Source: an uncultured Lachnoclostridium sp.
Lineage (GTDB): Bacteria > Bacillota > Clostridia > Lachnospirales > Lachnospiraceae
Direction of reading: 5' to 3'
DNA length: 64,000 bases
Assembly: GCA_948330435.1 (NCBI GenBank)
Contig: CAOJBY010000001.1
Coordinates: 186,001 to 250,000, forward strand
Shown: positions 26,668 to 34,607 of the stretch, in pieces
How the letters are laid out: the number at the start of each line of letters is the position of its first letter
Position numbering within the stretch: position 1 is the stretch's first letter
Position numbers and translations under genes: made by a program
Notes under the pieces: model-generated
The model's input: the letters and a program-made list of their open reading frames with translations, nothing else
Database searches by the model: none
What the model was told of the DNA's origin: nothing

Positions 26668-26925
26668 TTAAATAAAGATGGATTTTGATGCTATAAGCCG
26701 TTCCTTTTGGGAACGGCTTAACTTTTTGATAGCAGCTTCCCGATGCATGGCTTCTTCCTTTGTTTGGAATTCTTCATAGTAAAGGAGAATAACCGGGAGG
26801 CGGGAGCGGGTGTATTTGGCACCTTTGCCCTGATTGTGGGTTTTTAGTCGATTTTCCAGGTTTGTAGTCCAGCCAGTATAAAAGGTGTTATCAGCACATT
26901 TTAGAATGTAGGTATAAGCCGTCAT
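26668..26925 (-). CDS. GIY-YIG domain protein (UPF0213/YazA type)
   Basis: An 85-residue single-domain GIY-YIG protein beginning [20 protein letters not shown], followed by the family's [24 protein letters not shown]. Members resemble the nuclease part of UvrC; the cellular role of the short ones is unclear. In B. subtilis the yazA copy lies between yabB and rsmI; here it is elsewhere. Its last codons form the hairpin that likely terminates spoIIQ. It lies 12 nt downstream of the hemolysin-III gene and is probably co-transcribed with it. Confidence 0.88.
   Translation of the reverse strand: MTAYTYILKCADNTFYTGWTTNLENRLKTHNQGKGAKYTRSRLPVILLYYEEFQTKEEAMHREAAIKKLSRSQKERLIASKSIFI
26695..26720 (+). 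terminator. Terminator of spoIIQ embedded in the GIY-YIG coding end
   Basis: AAGCCGTTCC-TTTT-GGGAACGGCTT followed by AACTTTTT. The stem is made of sense codons of the opposite gene. Confidence 0.65.
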
Positions 26926-26937
26926 GACATGTTCCTT

Positions 26938-27606
26938 TCAGATTGGCATGGGAGCCACAAATACATACATCATGATAAAGTGACAGATACTTCCGCCCAT
27001 GACGAATAAGTGGAAGATTTCGTGTGAACCAAAGTATTTATGCCGGGCATTAAAGAGAGGAAGCTTCATTGCATAGATAATTCCACCAATGGTATAGATA
27101 ATTCCGCCTGCTAACAGCCAGCCAAAGGCAGCAGGGGAAAGGGAGTTTAGTATCTGGGTAAAGGCCAGTACGCATACCCAGCCCATAGCAATATATAATA
27201 TGGAAGAGAACCATTTGGGGCAGGTGATCCAGAATGCTTTGATGAGGATTCCTGCCAGTGCAATACCCCATACGAGAGCACATAGACCGTAGCCAGTTTT
27301 GCCTCCCAGAACAATGAGACATACGGGTGTATAGGAACCTGCGATTAGAACAAAGATCATCATGTGATCTATCTTTCGTAGGATTCGGTTGGAACGTTCG
27401 GAAAGGTTCAGGGTATGGTAGGTGGTACTGGCTCCGTAGAGCAGAATCATACTTCCGATGAAAATTGCCAGAGAGATTAGATGAATGGTATCCGGCTGTC
27501 TGGCTGCCCGGATTAACAGGGGTGTGGCGGCAAATACGGCCATAAGCATACCGATGAAATGAGTGATAGCACTGCCGGGATCTTTAATTTGAAGTTCTAA
27601 TTTCAT
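26938..27606 (-). CDS. Hemolysin III family (PAQR-type) membrane protein
   Basis: A 222-residue protein with seven predicted membrane segments. Family marks are the conserved opening DPGSAITHFIGM, YGASTTYHTLNLSERSNRILRKIDHMMIF and SHEIFHLFVMGGSICHF, whose histidines fit the zinc site of PAQR proteins. Bacterial members (TrhA/YqfA) influence membrane energetics; hemolysis itself is doubtful. AAAGGAG lies upstream of the ATG. A promoter at 27677-27703 reads toward it. Confidence 0.9.
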   Translation of the reverse strand: MKLELQIKDPGSAITHFIGMLMAVFAATPLLIRAARQPDTIHLISLAIFIGSMILLYGASTTYHTLNLSERSNRILRKIDHMMIFVLIAGSYTPVCLIVLGGKTGYGLCALVWGIALAGILIKAFWITCPKWFSSILYIAMGWVCVLAFTQILNSLSPAAFGWLLAGGIIYTIGGIIYAMKLPLFNARHKYFGSHEIFHLFVMGGSICHFIMMYVFVAPMPI

Positions 27607-27907
27607 ATGAACATCTCCTTTTGCGATAATTATATTTCAACATGTAGTTTTAAATACTATGTATAGATGTTAATATATTATACCTTTCGAGTAGAAATGT
27701 CAACATATGAGATTGAATTTTTACATATTACATGTAAAAATGATATGACATTTTTCGACAATATAAATTAATACTAACATCTGGATTATCAGGAGAATGG
27801 CGTAAATGTAGTAATATAAAATATTTTTATCGTAGACGCAACAAATGGATTGTGCTATACTTTCATTACCTGCATAAAACAAATATTTTGAAGAAAGGAG
27901 GAGTAAT
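27607..27907. promoter_or_regulatory. Intergenic region with a divergent promoter and a 10-bp palindrome
   Basis: On minus, TTGACA (27703-27698) and TATAAT (27682-27677) lie 15 nt apart and read toward the hemolysin-III gene. At 27717-27741 there is a perfect inverted repeat ATTTTTACAT-ATTAC-ATGTAAAAAT, just upstream of that promoter, a likely operator. The right part leads into AAAGGAGG before the coiled-coil gene. No further gene is visible. Confidence 0.5.
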
Positions 27908-28330
27908 ATGACAGATAATGAGAGGTTTGATCTGATTTTAGCAGTAATCCAGGGCATGAAGACGGATATACAAGAGATGAAAACTGACATGCAGAGTATG
28001 AAGACTGATATGCAGGGTATGAAGACTGATATGCAGGGTATGAAGACTGATATGCAGGGTATGAAGTCCGAAATGAAGGATATGAAGTCCGACATGCAAG
28101 ACATGAAAGGGTCCATTCATAGACTGGAGCAAAGAGTTAAGACAATCGAAATGAATCTTGAGAATGTCACAAACAGGAACATTCAGCTTATAGCAGAAGG
28201 GCATCTTGACTTAGTACGAAAGCTTGAAGAAGCAGTGCGGGTAAAGGAAGAACGGGAACTTCTGCTCACGCGTGTAAATGTACTGGAAGGTGACATGCGT
28301 CGGGTAAAACAACAGCTTGCCCTGGCATAG
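27908..28330 (+). CDS. Heptad-repeat coiled-coil protein, unknown function
   Basis: A 140-residue protein. After MTDNERFDLILAVIQG come seven exact 7-residue units of the type MKTDMQG (residues 17-65), then a charged coiled coil with RLEQRVKTIEMNLENV and REELLLTRVNVLEGDMRRVKQQ. The whole is predicted to be one long helical coil without a signal or membrane segment. The repeat comes from a 21-bp DNA repeat, so copy number may vary between strains. Similar short coiled-coil proteins are common in Lachnospiraceae; I know of no function. AAGGAGGAG precedes the ATG. Confidence 0.7.
   Translation: MTDNERFDLILAVIQGMKTDIQEMKTDMQSMKTDMQGMKTDMQGMKTDMQGMKSEMKDMKSDMQDMKGSIHRLEQRVKTIEMNLENVTNRNIQLIAEGHLDLVRKLEEAVRVKEERELLLTRVNVLEGDMRRVKQQLALA
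27956..28102 (+). repeat. 21-bp tandem repeat, seven units
   Basis: Seven consecutive 21-bp units (27956, 27977, 27998, 28019, 28040, 28061, 28082), the middle three identical. Each codes one heptad of the coiled-coil protein. The identical units suggest slippage or recent expansion. Confidence 0.9.
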
Positions 28331-28400
28331 CGATGAACATATACAACAGAGAAAGCCTAAAGAAGGTAGAAGATAAGTACATATGAAGAGAAAAAAGAAC

Positions 28401-28438
28401 TAAGGGGCCGTCCTGCTATTTTGTGGACAGCCCCTAAA
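28401..28438. terminator. Terminator between convergent genes
   Basis: AGGGGC-GTCC ... GGAC-GCCCCT stem followed by AAAAAT (T tract on minus). It ends the BFD gene and possibly the coiled-coil gene. It resembles the stem at 39302-39331. Confidence 0.7.
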
Positions 28439-28445
28439 AATATGA

Positions 28446-28640
28446 TTACCTACTCATAATCTCAGAAATGGCATCCATGATTTTGTCATGGCAGCCACCG
28501 CAGCCAGTGGAGCAATGTGTAATCTTCTGGACATCCTCAAATGCTTTTTCTACACTGGCGAAATCTGAATGCTGATGTAGTACATCCTCCACGTCAAAAT
28601 ACGTTACTTTTTTACAGTTGCAGATGGTATAGTTTTGCAT
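28446..28640 (-). CDS. BFD-like [2Fe-2S] ferredoxin
   Basis: A 64-residue protein with cysteines at 7, 9, 43, 47 and 50 (ICNCKK and CSTGCGGC), the CxC...CxxGCGxC pattern of bacterioferritin-associated ferredoxin-like domains. It probably shuttles electrons for iron or peroxide handling. The open frame extends to 28700, but the ATG at 28640 has GGAGGG upstream. It lies downstream of the rubrerythrin gene with a hairpin between them, so it may be the electron partner of that enzyme. Confidence 0.75.
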   Translation of the reverse strand: MQNYTICNCKKVTYFDVEDVLHQHSDFASVEKAFEDVQKITHCSTGCGGCHDKIMDAISEIMSR

Positions 28641-28679
28641 TTTACATTCCCTCCTTTTTGAAAGGCCCAAATAAAATGG

Positions 28680-28722
28680 AGCTACCGGGAAATAATCCAT
28701 AAATCATTTTCCGATAGCCCCG
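28680..28722 (-). terminator. Hairpin between rubrerythrin and BFD genes
   Basis: On minus, GCTATCGG-AAA and TTT-CCGGTAGC pair with one wobble and one mismatch, followed by a T-rich stretch. A partial terminator is plausible. Confidence 0.5.
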
Positions 28723-28752
28723 ATTTATAAGCTTATATGGTTGAGTGATTCA

Positions 28753-29295
28753 TTAGCCAAAGTATCTCTTTAACAGACCTTCGAAAGCCTTGCCGTGTCT
28801 TGCTTCATCCCTTGCCATTTCATGCACGGTATCATGGATTGCATCCAGATTAGCAGCTTTGGCTCTCTTAGCCAGGTCAAACTTACCAGCGGTAGCACCG
28901 TTCTCGGCAGCAACTCTCATCTCCAGGTTCTTCTTTGTGCTGTCGGTAACAACCTCGCCCAGAAGCTCTGCAAACTTAGCAGCATGCTCAGCCTCTTCAT
29001 AAGCTGCCTTTTCCCAGTAGAGACCGATCTCCGGATATCCCTCTCTGTGAGCAACTCTTGCCATTGCAAGATACATACCAACCTCGGAGCATTCGCCGTT
29101 GAAGTTTGCTCTTAAGTCCTCAAGAATGTCCTCGCTGACGCCCTTTGCAACGCCTACTACATGCTCAGCAGCCCAGGACAGACCTTCTGCCTGCTCTGTA
29201 AACTTGTCCGGGCCAACACCGCACTGAGGACATTTTTCGGGAGCAGAATCTCCTTCGTGAACATAACCGCAAACCTGACATACAAATTTCTTCAT
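28753..29295 (-). CDS. Reverse rubrerythrin (N-terminal rubredoxin)
   Basis: A 180-residue non-haem di-iron peroxidase used by anaerobes against hydrogen peroxide. The rubredoxin domain is at the N-terminus (cysteines 6, 9, 22, 25), the reverse of classical rubrerythrin. The ferritin-like domain carries the Glu/His ligands in [13 protein letters not shown] and [17 protein letters not shown] precedes the ATG. A TTGACG-17-TATGTT promoter is overlapped on its downstream side by a perfect PerR-type box. With perR and the BFD gene it forms a peroxide-defence group. Confidence 0.93.
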   Translation of the reverse strand: MKKFVCQVCGYVHEGDSAPEKCPQCGVGPDKFTEQAEGLSWAAEHVVGVAKGVSEDILEDLRANFNGECSEVGMYLAMARVAHREGYPEIGLYWEKAAYEEAEHAAKFAELLGEVVTDSTKKNLEMRVAAENGATAGKFDLAKRAKAANLDAIHDTVHEMARDEARHGKAFEGLLKRYFG

Positions 29296-29338
29296 GATTG
29301 TATTCTCCTTTTCTTAAAAAAATTTTTGTGATTTTAAA

Positions 29339-29388
29339 ACAGTAATAATTACTGTTATTAACATAGCATAGATTTGAAAAAGCGTCAA
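29339..29388 (-). promoter_or_regulatory. Rubrerythrin promoter with PerR box
   Basis: On minus, TTGACG (29388-29383) and TATGTT (29365-29360) are 17 nt apart. A perfect 8-1-8 palindrome ACAGTAATAATTACTGT lies at 29339-29355, just downstream of the -10 box, the place expected for repression. Its core TAATAATTA fits the PerR/Fur type. Confidence 0.8.
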
Positions 29389-29437
29389 GTAATATTTAAA
29401 AAATTTATTTCTTTTTTATAAAAGGTACTTATCTGTA

Positions 29438-29821
29438 TTATTTATCAAGACAGTTTCCGCAGATTCCGTAATACTGTACGGTATGTCCTTCTATCTGACC
29501 AGAGAAAGCTTTCTGAGCTTGTGCATTAATAAAATCTTCATTTTCTAAATGAATATCAAGAAGATTATGACACTTTCTACATATAAAATGAGAGTGAGGC
29601 TCCACATGAGCATCAAAACGGTCAGCTCCGTCCGTTGTGATTTTTATAATTTCACCCAGTTCTGTTAAAAGGGCAAGATTTCGGTAGACAGTACCTAAAC
29701 TAATATTGGGAAATTCCTTGCGGACATTTATATAAATAATATCAGCAGTTGGATGATCATATCTGGAAAGCAGAAAACTTTTGATAGACTCTCGCTGACG
29801 GCTATATTTTAAGGCTGTCAT
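29438..29821 (-). CDS. perR: Fur-family peroxide regulator PerR
   Basis: A 127-residue Fur-family repressor. The winged helix is in TADIIYINVRKEFPNISLGTVYRNLALLTELG. The metal-sensing part DGADRFDAHVEPHSHFICRKCHNL has the Asp/His set of PerR and the first CxxC; the second CxxC is ICGNC near the end. PerR releases DNA when peroxide oxidises its bound iron. The frame extends to 29950, but the ATG at 29821 has AAAGGAGG. A PerR-like box lies 20 nt upstream of the start (autoregulation), another before the rubrerythrin gene. Confidence 0.9.
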   Translation of the reverse strand: MTALKYSRQRESIKSFLLSRYDHPTADIIYINVRKEFPNISLGTVYRNLALLTELGEIIKITTDGADRFDAHVEPHSHFICRKCHNLLDIHLENEDFINAQAQKAFSGQIEGHTVQYYGICGNCLDK

Positions 29822-29841
29822 AAAAGGCCTCCTTTCAATAA

Positions 29842-29856
29842 CGATAATGATTATTG
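29842..29856. promoter_or_regulatory. PerR-type box upstream of perR
   Basis: A 7-1-7 inverted repeat CGATAAT-G-ATTATTG with a perfect 5-1-5 core (29844-29854), close to the PerR consensus. It implies autoregulation. Confidence 0.75.
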
Positions 29857-29943
29857 TTTCTTGTATTTTAACAAAATCAGTGGGAAAGTCAAGATATGGA
29901 GCATAGAAAATGATGGAAAATCCGTAGAAAATAGCAGAAACTG

Positions 29944-29972
29944 TTGACAAAGGGTAATCATGCTGTTATAAT
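29944..29972 (+). promoter_or_regulatory. Promoter of the NlpC/P60 gene
   Basis: Consensus TTGACA (29944-29949), 17-nt spacer, TATAAT (29967-29972), 65 nt before the ATG. One of the best sigma-A promoters in the window. Confidence 0.9.
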
Positions 29973-30037
29973 TCATTCATAAGTCTTAACAAATTTGTAA
30001 TATTTCAGTTAAGAATCTTACGGAGGATAGTAAACCA

Positions 30038-31135
30038 ATGGGTATTTATAAGATTACGACTTTATGTCTAACCGGGGCTCTTTGCTTTAGCATGGGTGGC
30101 ATAAAAGTGGAGGCGAGCAATTCATTCTCTTTTGGAGAAGAAGGAATTGCATCGGTAATGACAGAAGCACATACAGCAGATCCTACAGTAGAGGAGAAGA
30201 TCGTTGAAGAACTTACACCGTCTGAATACGATGGCATCTGCATTGCACAGGTAAATGATTATGTAAATGTGAGAAGTCTTCCCAGTGAGGAAGGCGAGAT
30301 TCTCGGAAAGCTTTATAATGAATCTGCTGGAACTATTGAGGAGGATGTGGATGGCTGGTTCAAGATTACCTCAGGAAATGTAACTGGCTATGTAAAAAGT
30401 GATTATGTAGTAACGGGTGATGAGGCAGAGGTCTTGGCGGAAGAGGTTGGAAAGCGAGTTGCAACGGTTACAACGGAAACGCTTCGTGTTAGAAGTGATG
30501 CCAGCACAGATGCAAGTATATTAGGCCTTATCGGTGAAGAGGAAGAACTTACAGTAACTGATGAGACAGATGAATGGGTGCAGGTATCCATTGAGGAAGG
30601 CGATGGCTGGGTATCCAAAGAGTTTGTAGACCTTCGGACAGATTTTGTTCAGGCAGAATCCAAGGAAGAGGAAAAGGCCAGACTGGAGAAGGAAGAAGCA
30701 GCCAGAGAAGAGGGAAGGCGTAAAGCAGCAGAGGTTGAAGCCAAGACAAAGGGCAGCCAGAATGCGGTTCTCGGCAACGGAGGCGGAAGCAGCAGTGGTA
30801 ATGCGGTAGCATCCTTTGCAAGTCAGTTTGTGGGTAATCCTTATGTGTATGGTGGTACTAGCCTTACAAACGGTGCGGACTGTTCCGGATTTGTTATGAG
30901 TGTTTATGCCAACTTTGGTGTGGGTCTGCCCCATTCCTCCAGTGCAATGCGCGGTGCGGGATATGGCGTAAGTCTTGCGGAGGCACAGCCCGGTGATATT
31001 ATCTGTTACAGCGGACATGTGGCCATCTACTGTGGAAACAACACCATTGTACATGCAAGTACGGCGGCTACCGGAATTAAGTATACATCACCAGCCAACT
31101 ATAAACCGATTCTTGCAGTTAGAAGAATTTTCTAA
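30038..31135 (+). CDS. Secreted SH3b x2 - NlpC/P60 cell-wall endopeptidase
   Basis: A 365-residue exported peptidoglycan hydrolase. The signal peptide ends near KVEA (residue 26). Two bacterial SH3 domains follow (DYVNVRSLPSEEGEILGKLY; TLRVRSDASTDASILGLI), then a Glu/Lys/Ala-rich linker. The C-terminal NlpC/P60 domain has catalytic Cys in GADCSGFVMSVYANFG, His in GDIICYSGHVAIYCG and a further His in TIVHASTAATG. It cleaves stem peptides, acting in wall turnover or cell separation. CGGAGG precedes the ATG, and a strong promoter and terminator bracket it as a single gene. Confidence 0.93.
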   Translation: MGIYKITTLCLTGALCFSMGGIKVEASNSFSFGEEGIASVMTEAHTADPTVEEKIVEELTPSEYDGICIAQVNDYVNVRSLPSEEGEILGKLYNESAGTIEEDVDGWFKITSGNVTGYVKSDYVVTGDEAEVLAEEVGKRVATVTTETLRVRSDASTDASILGLIGEEEELTVTDETDEWVQVSIEEGDGWVSKEFVDLRTDFVQAESKEEEKARLEKEEAAREEGRRKAAEVEAKTKGSQNAVLGNGGGSSSGNAVASFASQFVGNPYVYGGTSLTNGADCSGFVMSVYANFGVGLPHSSSAMRGAGYGVSLAEAQPGDIICYSGHVAIYCGNNTIVHASTAATGIKYTSPANYKPILAVRRIF

Positions 31136-31146
31136 AGACTATGCGG

Positions 31147-31176
31147 AACAGGAGCGAATCATCGCTCCTGTTTTCT
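31147..31176 (+). terminator. Terminator between the NlpC/P60 gene and hydF
   Basis: AACAGGAGCGA-TCA-TCGCTCCTGTT followed by TTC TT. It sits only 14 nt before the hydF ATG. Confidence 0.8.
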
Positions 31177-31189
31177 TAAGGAGATCTCT

Positions 31190-32389
31190 ATGAGTCTGAA
31201 CCAGACACCATCTTCGGAACGAATTCACATTGGAATATTTGGAAAGCGGAATGCAGGAAAATCCAGTTTGATTAACGCTATTACCGGTCAGGAGGCAGCA
31301 CTTGTATCAGAGATAAAGGGGACGACCACAGATCCGGTGTATAAGCCGATGGAGTTGTTGCCTTTAGGGCCTGTTGTCTTTATTGACACACCAGGATTGG
31401 ACGATGAGGGAAGCCTGGGAAAGCTTCGGGTACAAAAAAGCATTGTAGTTCTTGAGAAGGCAGACCTGGTTCTTTTGGTAGTGGATGGAAGCCTTGGACT
31501 GGAAAAGGAAGATGCGGAGTTTATAAAAGATCTGGAAAGACGAAAAATTCCCAGTCTAATAGTATATAATAAATGTGATTTAGAGACAAAACCAGTAGGA
31601 ACGCAGGAGTTTCCGATTATATTCGTCAGTGCATATACAGGAAAAGGAATTTTCGAACTGAAAGAACGCCTGGCAAGGCTTCTTCCTGAAAAGAAACAGG
31701 AAAGACGATTGGTGGCGGATTTACTTAAGCCGTTAGATTTGGTGGTATTGGTAGTGCCTATTGATAAGAGTGCACCCAAGGGGCGTCTGATCTTACCCCA
31801 ACAGCAGGTTATTCGGGATGTTTTGGAAGCTGGAGCAATTTCGGTGGTGGTAAGAGATACAGAACTTGAAGAGACATTGAAATGTTTGGGGAAAAGGCCC
31901 AGACTTGTAATTACAGATAGTCAGGTGTTTCCTCAGGTGAATGCCAGGACACCAAAGGATATTTGGCTTACTTCCTTTTCCATTTTGTTTGCCCGTTATA
32001 AAGGAAACCTTTATCGGGCTGTGGAGGGAGCACAGGTGCTTGAAGAACTTAAGAGTGGGGATCGAATTCTTATTTCTGAGGGATGTACCCATCATCGTCA
32101 ATGTGAGGACATAGGGACTGTGAAGCTGCCCAAGTGGATTCAGGAATATGCAGGAAAAAAAGCCGAATATTATTTTACTTCCGGAGGAGACTTTCCTAAA
32201 GAACAGCTTGCGGATTACAGATTGATTGTTCACTGTGGTGGTTGTATGCTGAAAGAGAGGGAGATACAGAATCGAGTAGCCCAGGCGGTTAAAGCCGGAG
32301 TACCAATAACGAATTATGGAATTTTGATTGCTTATATGAAAGGAATTCTGAGTAGAAGTCTGGAACCGTTTCCGGAGATGAAAGCATAG
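31190..32389 (+). CDS. hydF: [FeFe]-hydrogenase H-cluster maturation GTPase HydF
   Basis: A 399-residue GTPase/scaffold that carries the di-iron precursor to apo-hydrogenase. P-loop GKRNAGKSS at residues 18-26, KGTTTDPV, DTPG and NKCD make the G domain. The C-terminal iron-sulfur ligands are CTHHRQCEDIG and HCGGCMLKE. AAGGAG precedes the ATG. The partners hydE and hydG and the hydrogenase are not in the window. It is 17 nt before a decarboxylase gene. It indicates hydrogen-metabolising anaerobic growth. Confidence 0.95.
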   Translation: MSLNQTPSSERIHIGIFGKRNAGKSSLINAITGQEAALVSEIKGTTTDPVYKPMELLPLGPVVFIDTPGLDDEGSLGKLRVQKSIVVLEKADLVLLVVDGSLGLEKEDAEFIKDLERRKIPSLIVYNKCDLETKPVGTQEFPIIFVSAYTGKGIFELKERLARLLPEKKQERRLVADLLKPLDLVVLVVPIDKSAPKGRLILPQQQVIRDVLEAGAISVVVRDTELEETLKCLGKRPRLVITDSQVFPQVNARTPKDIWLTSFSILFARYKGNLYRAVEGAQVLEELKSGDRILISEGCTHHRQCEDIGTVKLPKWIQEYAGKKAEYYFTSGGDFPKEQLADYRLIVHCGGCMLKEREIQNRVAQAVKAGVPITNYGILIAYMKGILSRSLEPFPEMKA

Positions 32390-32406
32390 CCAGGAGAGAG
32401 GCAAGA

Positions 32407-33852
32407 ATGGAAAAAGAGCGTGTAGAAAGTTCTCTTAAGAATCGGCTTTCGGTATATGGGGCTTCCGACTACTATGGATTCCATATGCCGGGACATAAGC
32501 GCCGGATGGGGGAACTTGGGGATCCTTATAAGATAGATATCACGGAGATTTACGGCTTTGATGACCTGCATCATCCGGAGAAAGAGGGAATTATAACAAG
32601 AGCCCAGGAGAGGGCGGCCAGGCTCTATGGTGCAGAGGAGACACATTTTCTGGTAAATGGAAGCACGGCGGGGATTTTAAGTGCGATTTCCGGATGTACA
32701 CATTTGGGAAGTGGTTTCCTTATGGCGAGAAACAGCCACCGTAGTGTTTATCATGGGGCAGAACTTCGTAATCTGAAACCCTGGTATCTTTATCCACAGA
32801 CTGTTGACTCTTTGGGGATAAATGGTGGGATTTTGTCATCGGATGTGGAAAATTCCCTGAGGGAGCACGAGGGAACGGAAGCTGTATTCCTTACATCTCC
32901 CACATATGAGGGTATATGCACAGATGTGAAAGCAATAGCAGAGATCTGTCATAGTTATAGAGTGCCGCTAATTGTGGATCAGGCTCACGGTGCCCACTTT
33001 CCGTTTTCTGAGTATTTTCCGATGGATGCATTGAAAGCCGGGGCGGATGTAGTAATTCAGAGCATTCATAAGACGCTGCCCGCATTAACCCAGACAGCCC
33101 TTTTACATATACAGGGAAAACTGGTAGACAGGGAACGGATTCGTTATTACCTTTCTGTGTATCAGAGCAGCAGTCCCTCTTATGTACTTATGGCATCCAT
33201 TGACAATTGCATGGAAGAACTTGAACGGCAGGGTGGGATTTTATTTGAAGCATATATAAGACGGCTTGAACGATTTCGAAATAGCTGTGATGACCTGAAA
33301 AGTCTACAATTGCTGGATGGAGAGTTCCCTGGAGAAGCGGCAATTTGTGATTTTGATAAATCCAGACTGGTGATTTGTACAGGAAACACATCTCTGACCG
33401 GCGAGATGCTTATGAAGAGCCTTCGTTCCCAATATCATTTGGAAATGGAGATGGCATCAGAGAACTATGTGATCGGTATTTCCAGCGTGGCGGATCAGAA
33501 AGAGGACTTTATGCGGCTTAGTATGGCACTTCATAAACTGGATGAAATACGAAGTCAAAAGAGACAGCAAAAGGAGTTCAGGGAATCCAGGGAGGCTCAG
33601 TGGCTTGGGAAAGCTGAGACTGCTATGGCAATTGGGACAGCTATGGAACGGGAAACAGAATGGGTAGAAGCAAATAAAGCCAGTGGTCGGATTGCGGGAA
33701 AATACATTTACCTTTACCCTCCGGGAATCCCCCTGACAGTTCCGGGGGAGAGAGTTTCGGAAGAACTTTGTGCTCAAATTAAAAGCATTTTTGAGGCAGG
33801 GCAGCGAATTCATGGACTGGATAAAGATGGCCGGATAAGTGTGATTAGATAA
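32407..33852 (+). CDS. Orn/Lys/Arg decarboxylase family PLP enzyme (YaaO-like)
   Basis: A 481-residue fold-type-I PLP enzyme. It begins with the family pattern YYGFHMPGHKR, contains HFLVNGSTAGILSAI and VDQAHGAHFPF, and the PLP lysine is in QSIHKTLPALTQTALL. The C-terminal domain has YLYPPGIPLTVPGERVS. It lacks the N-terminal receiver-like wing of the inducible E. coli enzymes, so it is the compact Gram-positive form. The substrate (arginine, lysine or ornithine) cannot be read from sequence alone. Its position before a nucleotide kinase and holB matches B. subtilis yaaO-tmk-holB. Confidence 0.9.
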   Translation: MEKERVESSLKNRLSVYGASDYYGFHMPGHKRRMGELGDPYKIDITEIYGFDDLHHPEKEGIITRAQERAARLYGAEETHFLVNGSTAGILSAISGCTHLGSGFLMARNSHRSVYHGAELRNLKPWYLYPQTVDSLGINGGILSSDVENSLREHEGTEAVFLTSPTYEGICTDVKAIAEICHSYRVPLIVDQAHGAHFPFSEYFPMDALKAGADVVIQSIHKTLPALTQTALLHIQGKLVDRERIRYYLSVYQSSSPSYVLMASIDNCMEELERQGGILFEAYIRRLERFRNSCDDLKSLQLLDGEFPGEAAICDFDKSRLVICTGNTSLTGEMLMKSLRSQYHLEMEMASENYVIGISSVADQKEDFMRLSMALHKLDEIRSQKRQQKEFRESREAQWLGKAETAMAIGTAMERETEWVEANKASGRIAGKYIYLYPPGIPLTVPGERVSEELCAQIKSIFEAGQRIHGLDKDGRISVIR

Positions 33853-33882
33853 ATGAAATGGATTTTTTAAATGGAGGCTCAG

Positions 33883-34473
33883 ATGGGAAAAATCTTTTAT
33901 GTGTTTGGAAAAAGTTCTTCAGGGAAAGATACCGTCTATAAAAATCTTATGGGGAATCAGAAGCTTATGCTTCGACCTGTTGTACCCTATACTACTCGTC
34001 CCATACGGGCCGGAGAGACCCCGGGGGTAGAATACCACTTTACTGACGAGGCGGAGTTGTCCCGTATGGAAAAAGCGGGAAAAGTGGTAGAACTTCGAGT
34101 TTATGAGACGGTTCATGGTATCTGGAAATACTTTACTGTAGATGGTGAACATGTAGATCTGGAGAACTATAATTATGCTATGATAGGTGTTTTGAAGTCC
34201 TTTCTGACAATTCGGGAGTATTATGGAAAGGACAAGGTGATCCCTGTTTATATAGAAGTGGAGGATGGGGAACGCCTACAACGGGCCCTTGATCGGGAAC
34301 GCAGCCAGGAAGAACCCCGGTATGCGGAACTTTGCAGGCGTTTTCTGACAGATACCGCTGATTTTGCCGAGGAAAAGCTGCTTCAGGCAGGAATATACAG
34401 ACGTTTTGCAAATAAAGATTTACAGACATGTATCAGGGAGATAACGGACTATATATTGGAACAACTGGAATGA
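33883..34473 (+). CDS. Guanylate-kinase-like nucleotide kinase
   Basis: A 196-residue P-loop kinase of the guanylate kinase family. It begins MGKIFYVFGKSSSGKDTVYKNL, with the P-loop GKSSSGKD, then PYTTRPIRAGETPGVEYHF, the family GMP-binding block. It is more divergent than housekeeping Gmk in the lid region. The ATG at 33883 has TGGAGG 5 nt upstream, better than the ATG at 33871. It occupies the place of tmk in the B. subtilis yaaO-tmk-holB order; whether it phosphorylates GMP or another nucleotide is open. Confidence 0.8.
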   Translation: MGKIFYVFGKSSSGKDTVYKNLMGNQKLMLRPVVPYTTRPIRAGETPGVEYHFTDEAELSRMEKAGKVVELRVYETVHGIWKYFTVDGEHVDLENYNYAMIGVLKSFLTIREYYGKDKVIPVYIEVEDGERLQRALDRERSQEEPRYAELCRRFLTDTADFAEEKLLQAGIYRRFANKDLQTCIREITDYILEQLE

Positions 34474-34491
34474 TTAGATAGATAAAAGGTC

Positions 34492-34520
34492 TGTCTTTTA
34501 GAGAGGAGATGTGTTATACT
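34492..34520 (+). promoter_or_regulatory. holB promoter candidate
   Basis: An extended -10 TGTTATACT (TATACT at 34515-34520) with a weak TGTCTT at 34492-34497, 88 nt before the holB ATG. Confidence 0.5.
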
Positions 34521-34607
34521 ACACTTAGCCTATCTCATATGGGCTGCTTTAATGTGAGTGATATCAGTAAAACATGAAAACTGTGAGATAAAGAGGGGGG
34601 AGCATCT

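Noticed and set aside
27956..28102. CRISPR-like array
   Set aside because: The 21-bp units are contiguous without spacers and in frame with a coding sequence; they are a protein-coding tandem repeat.
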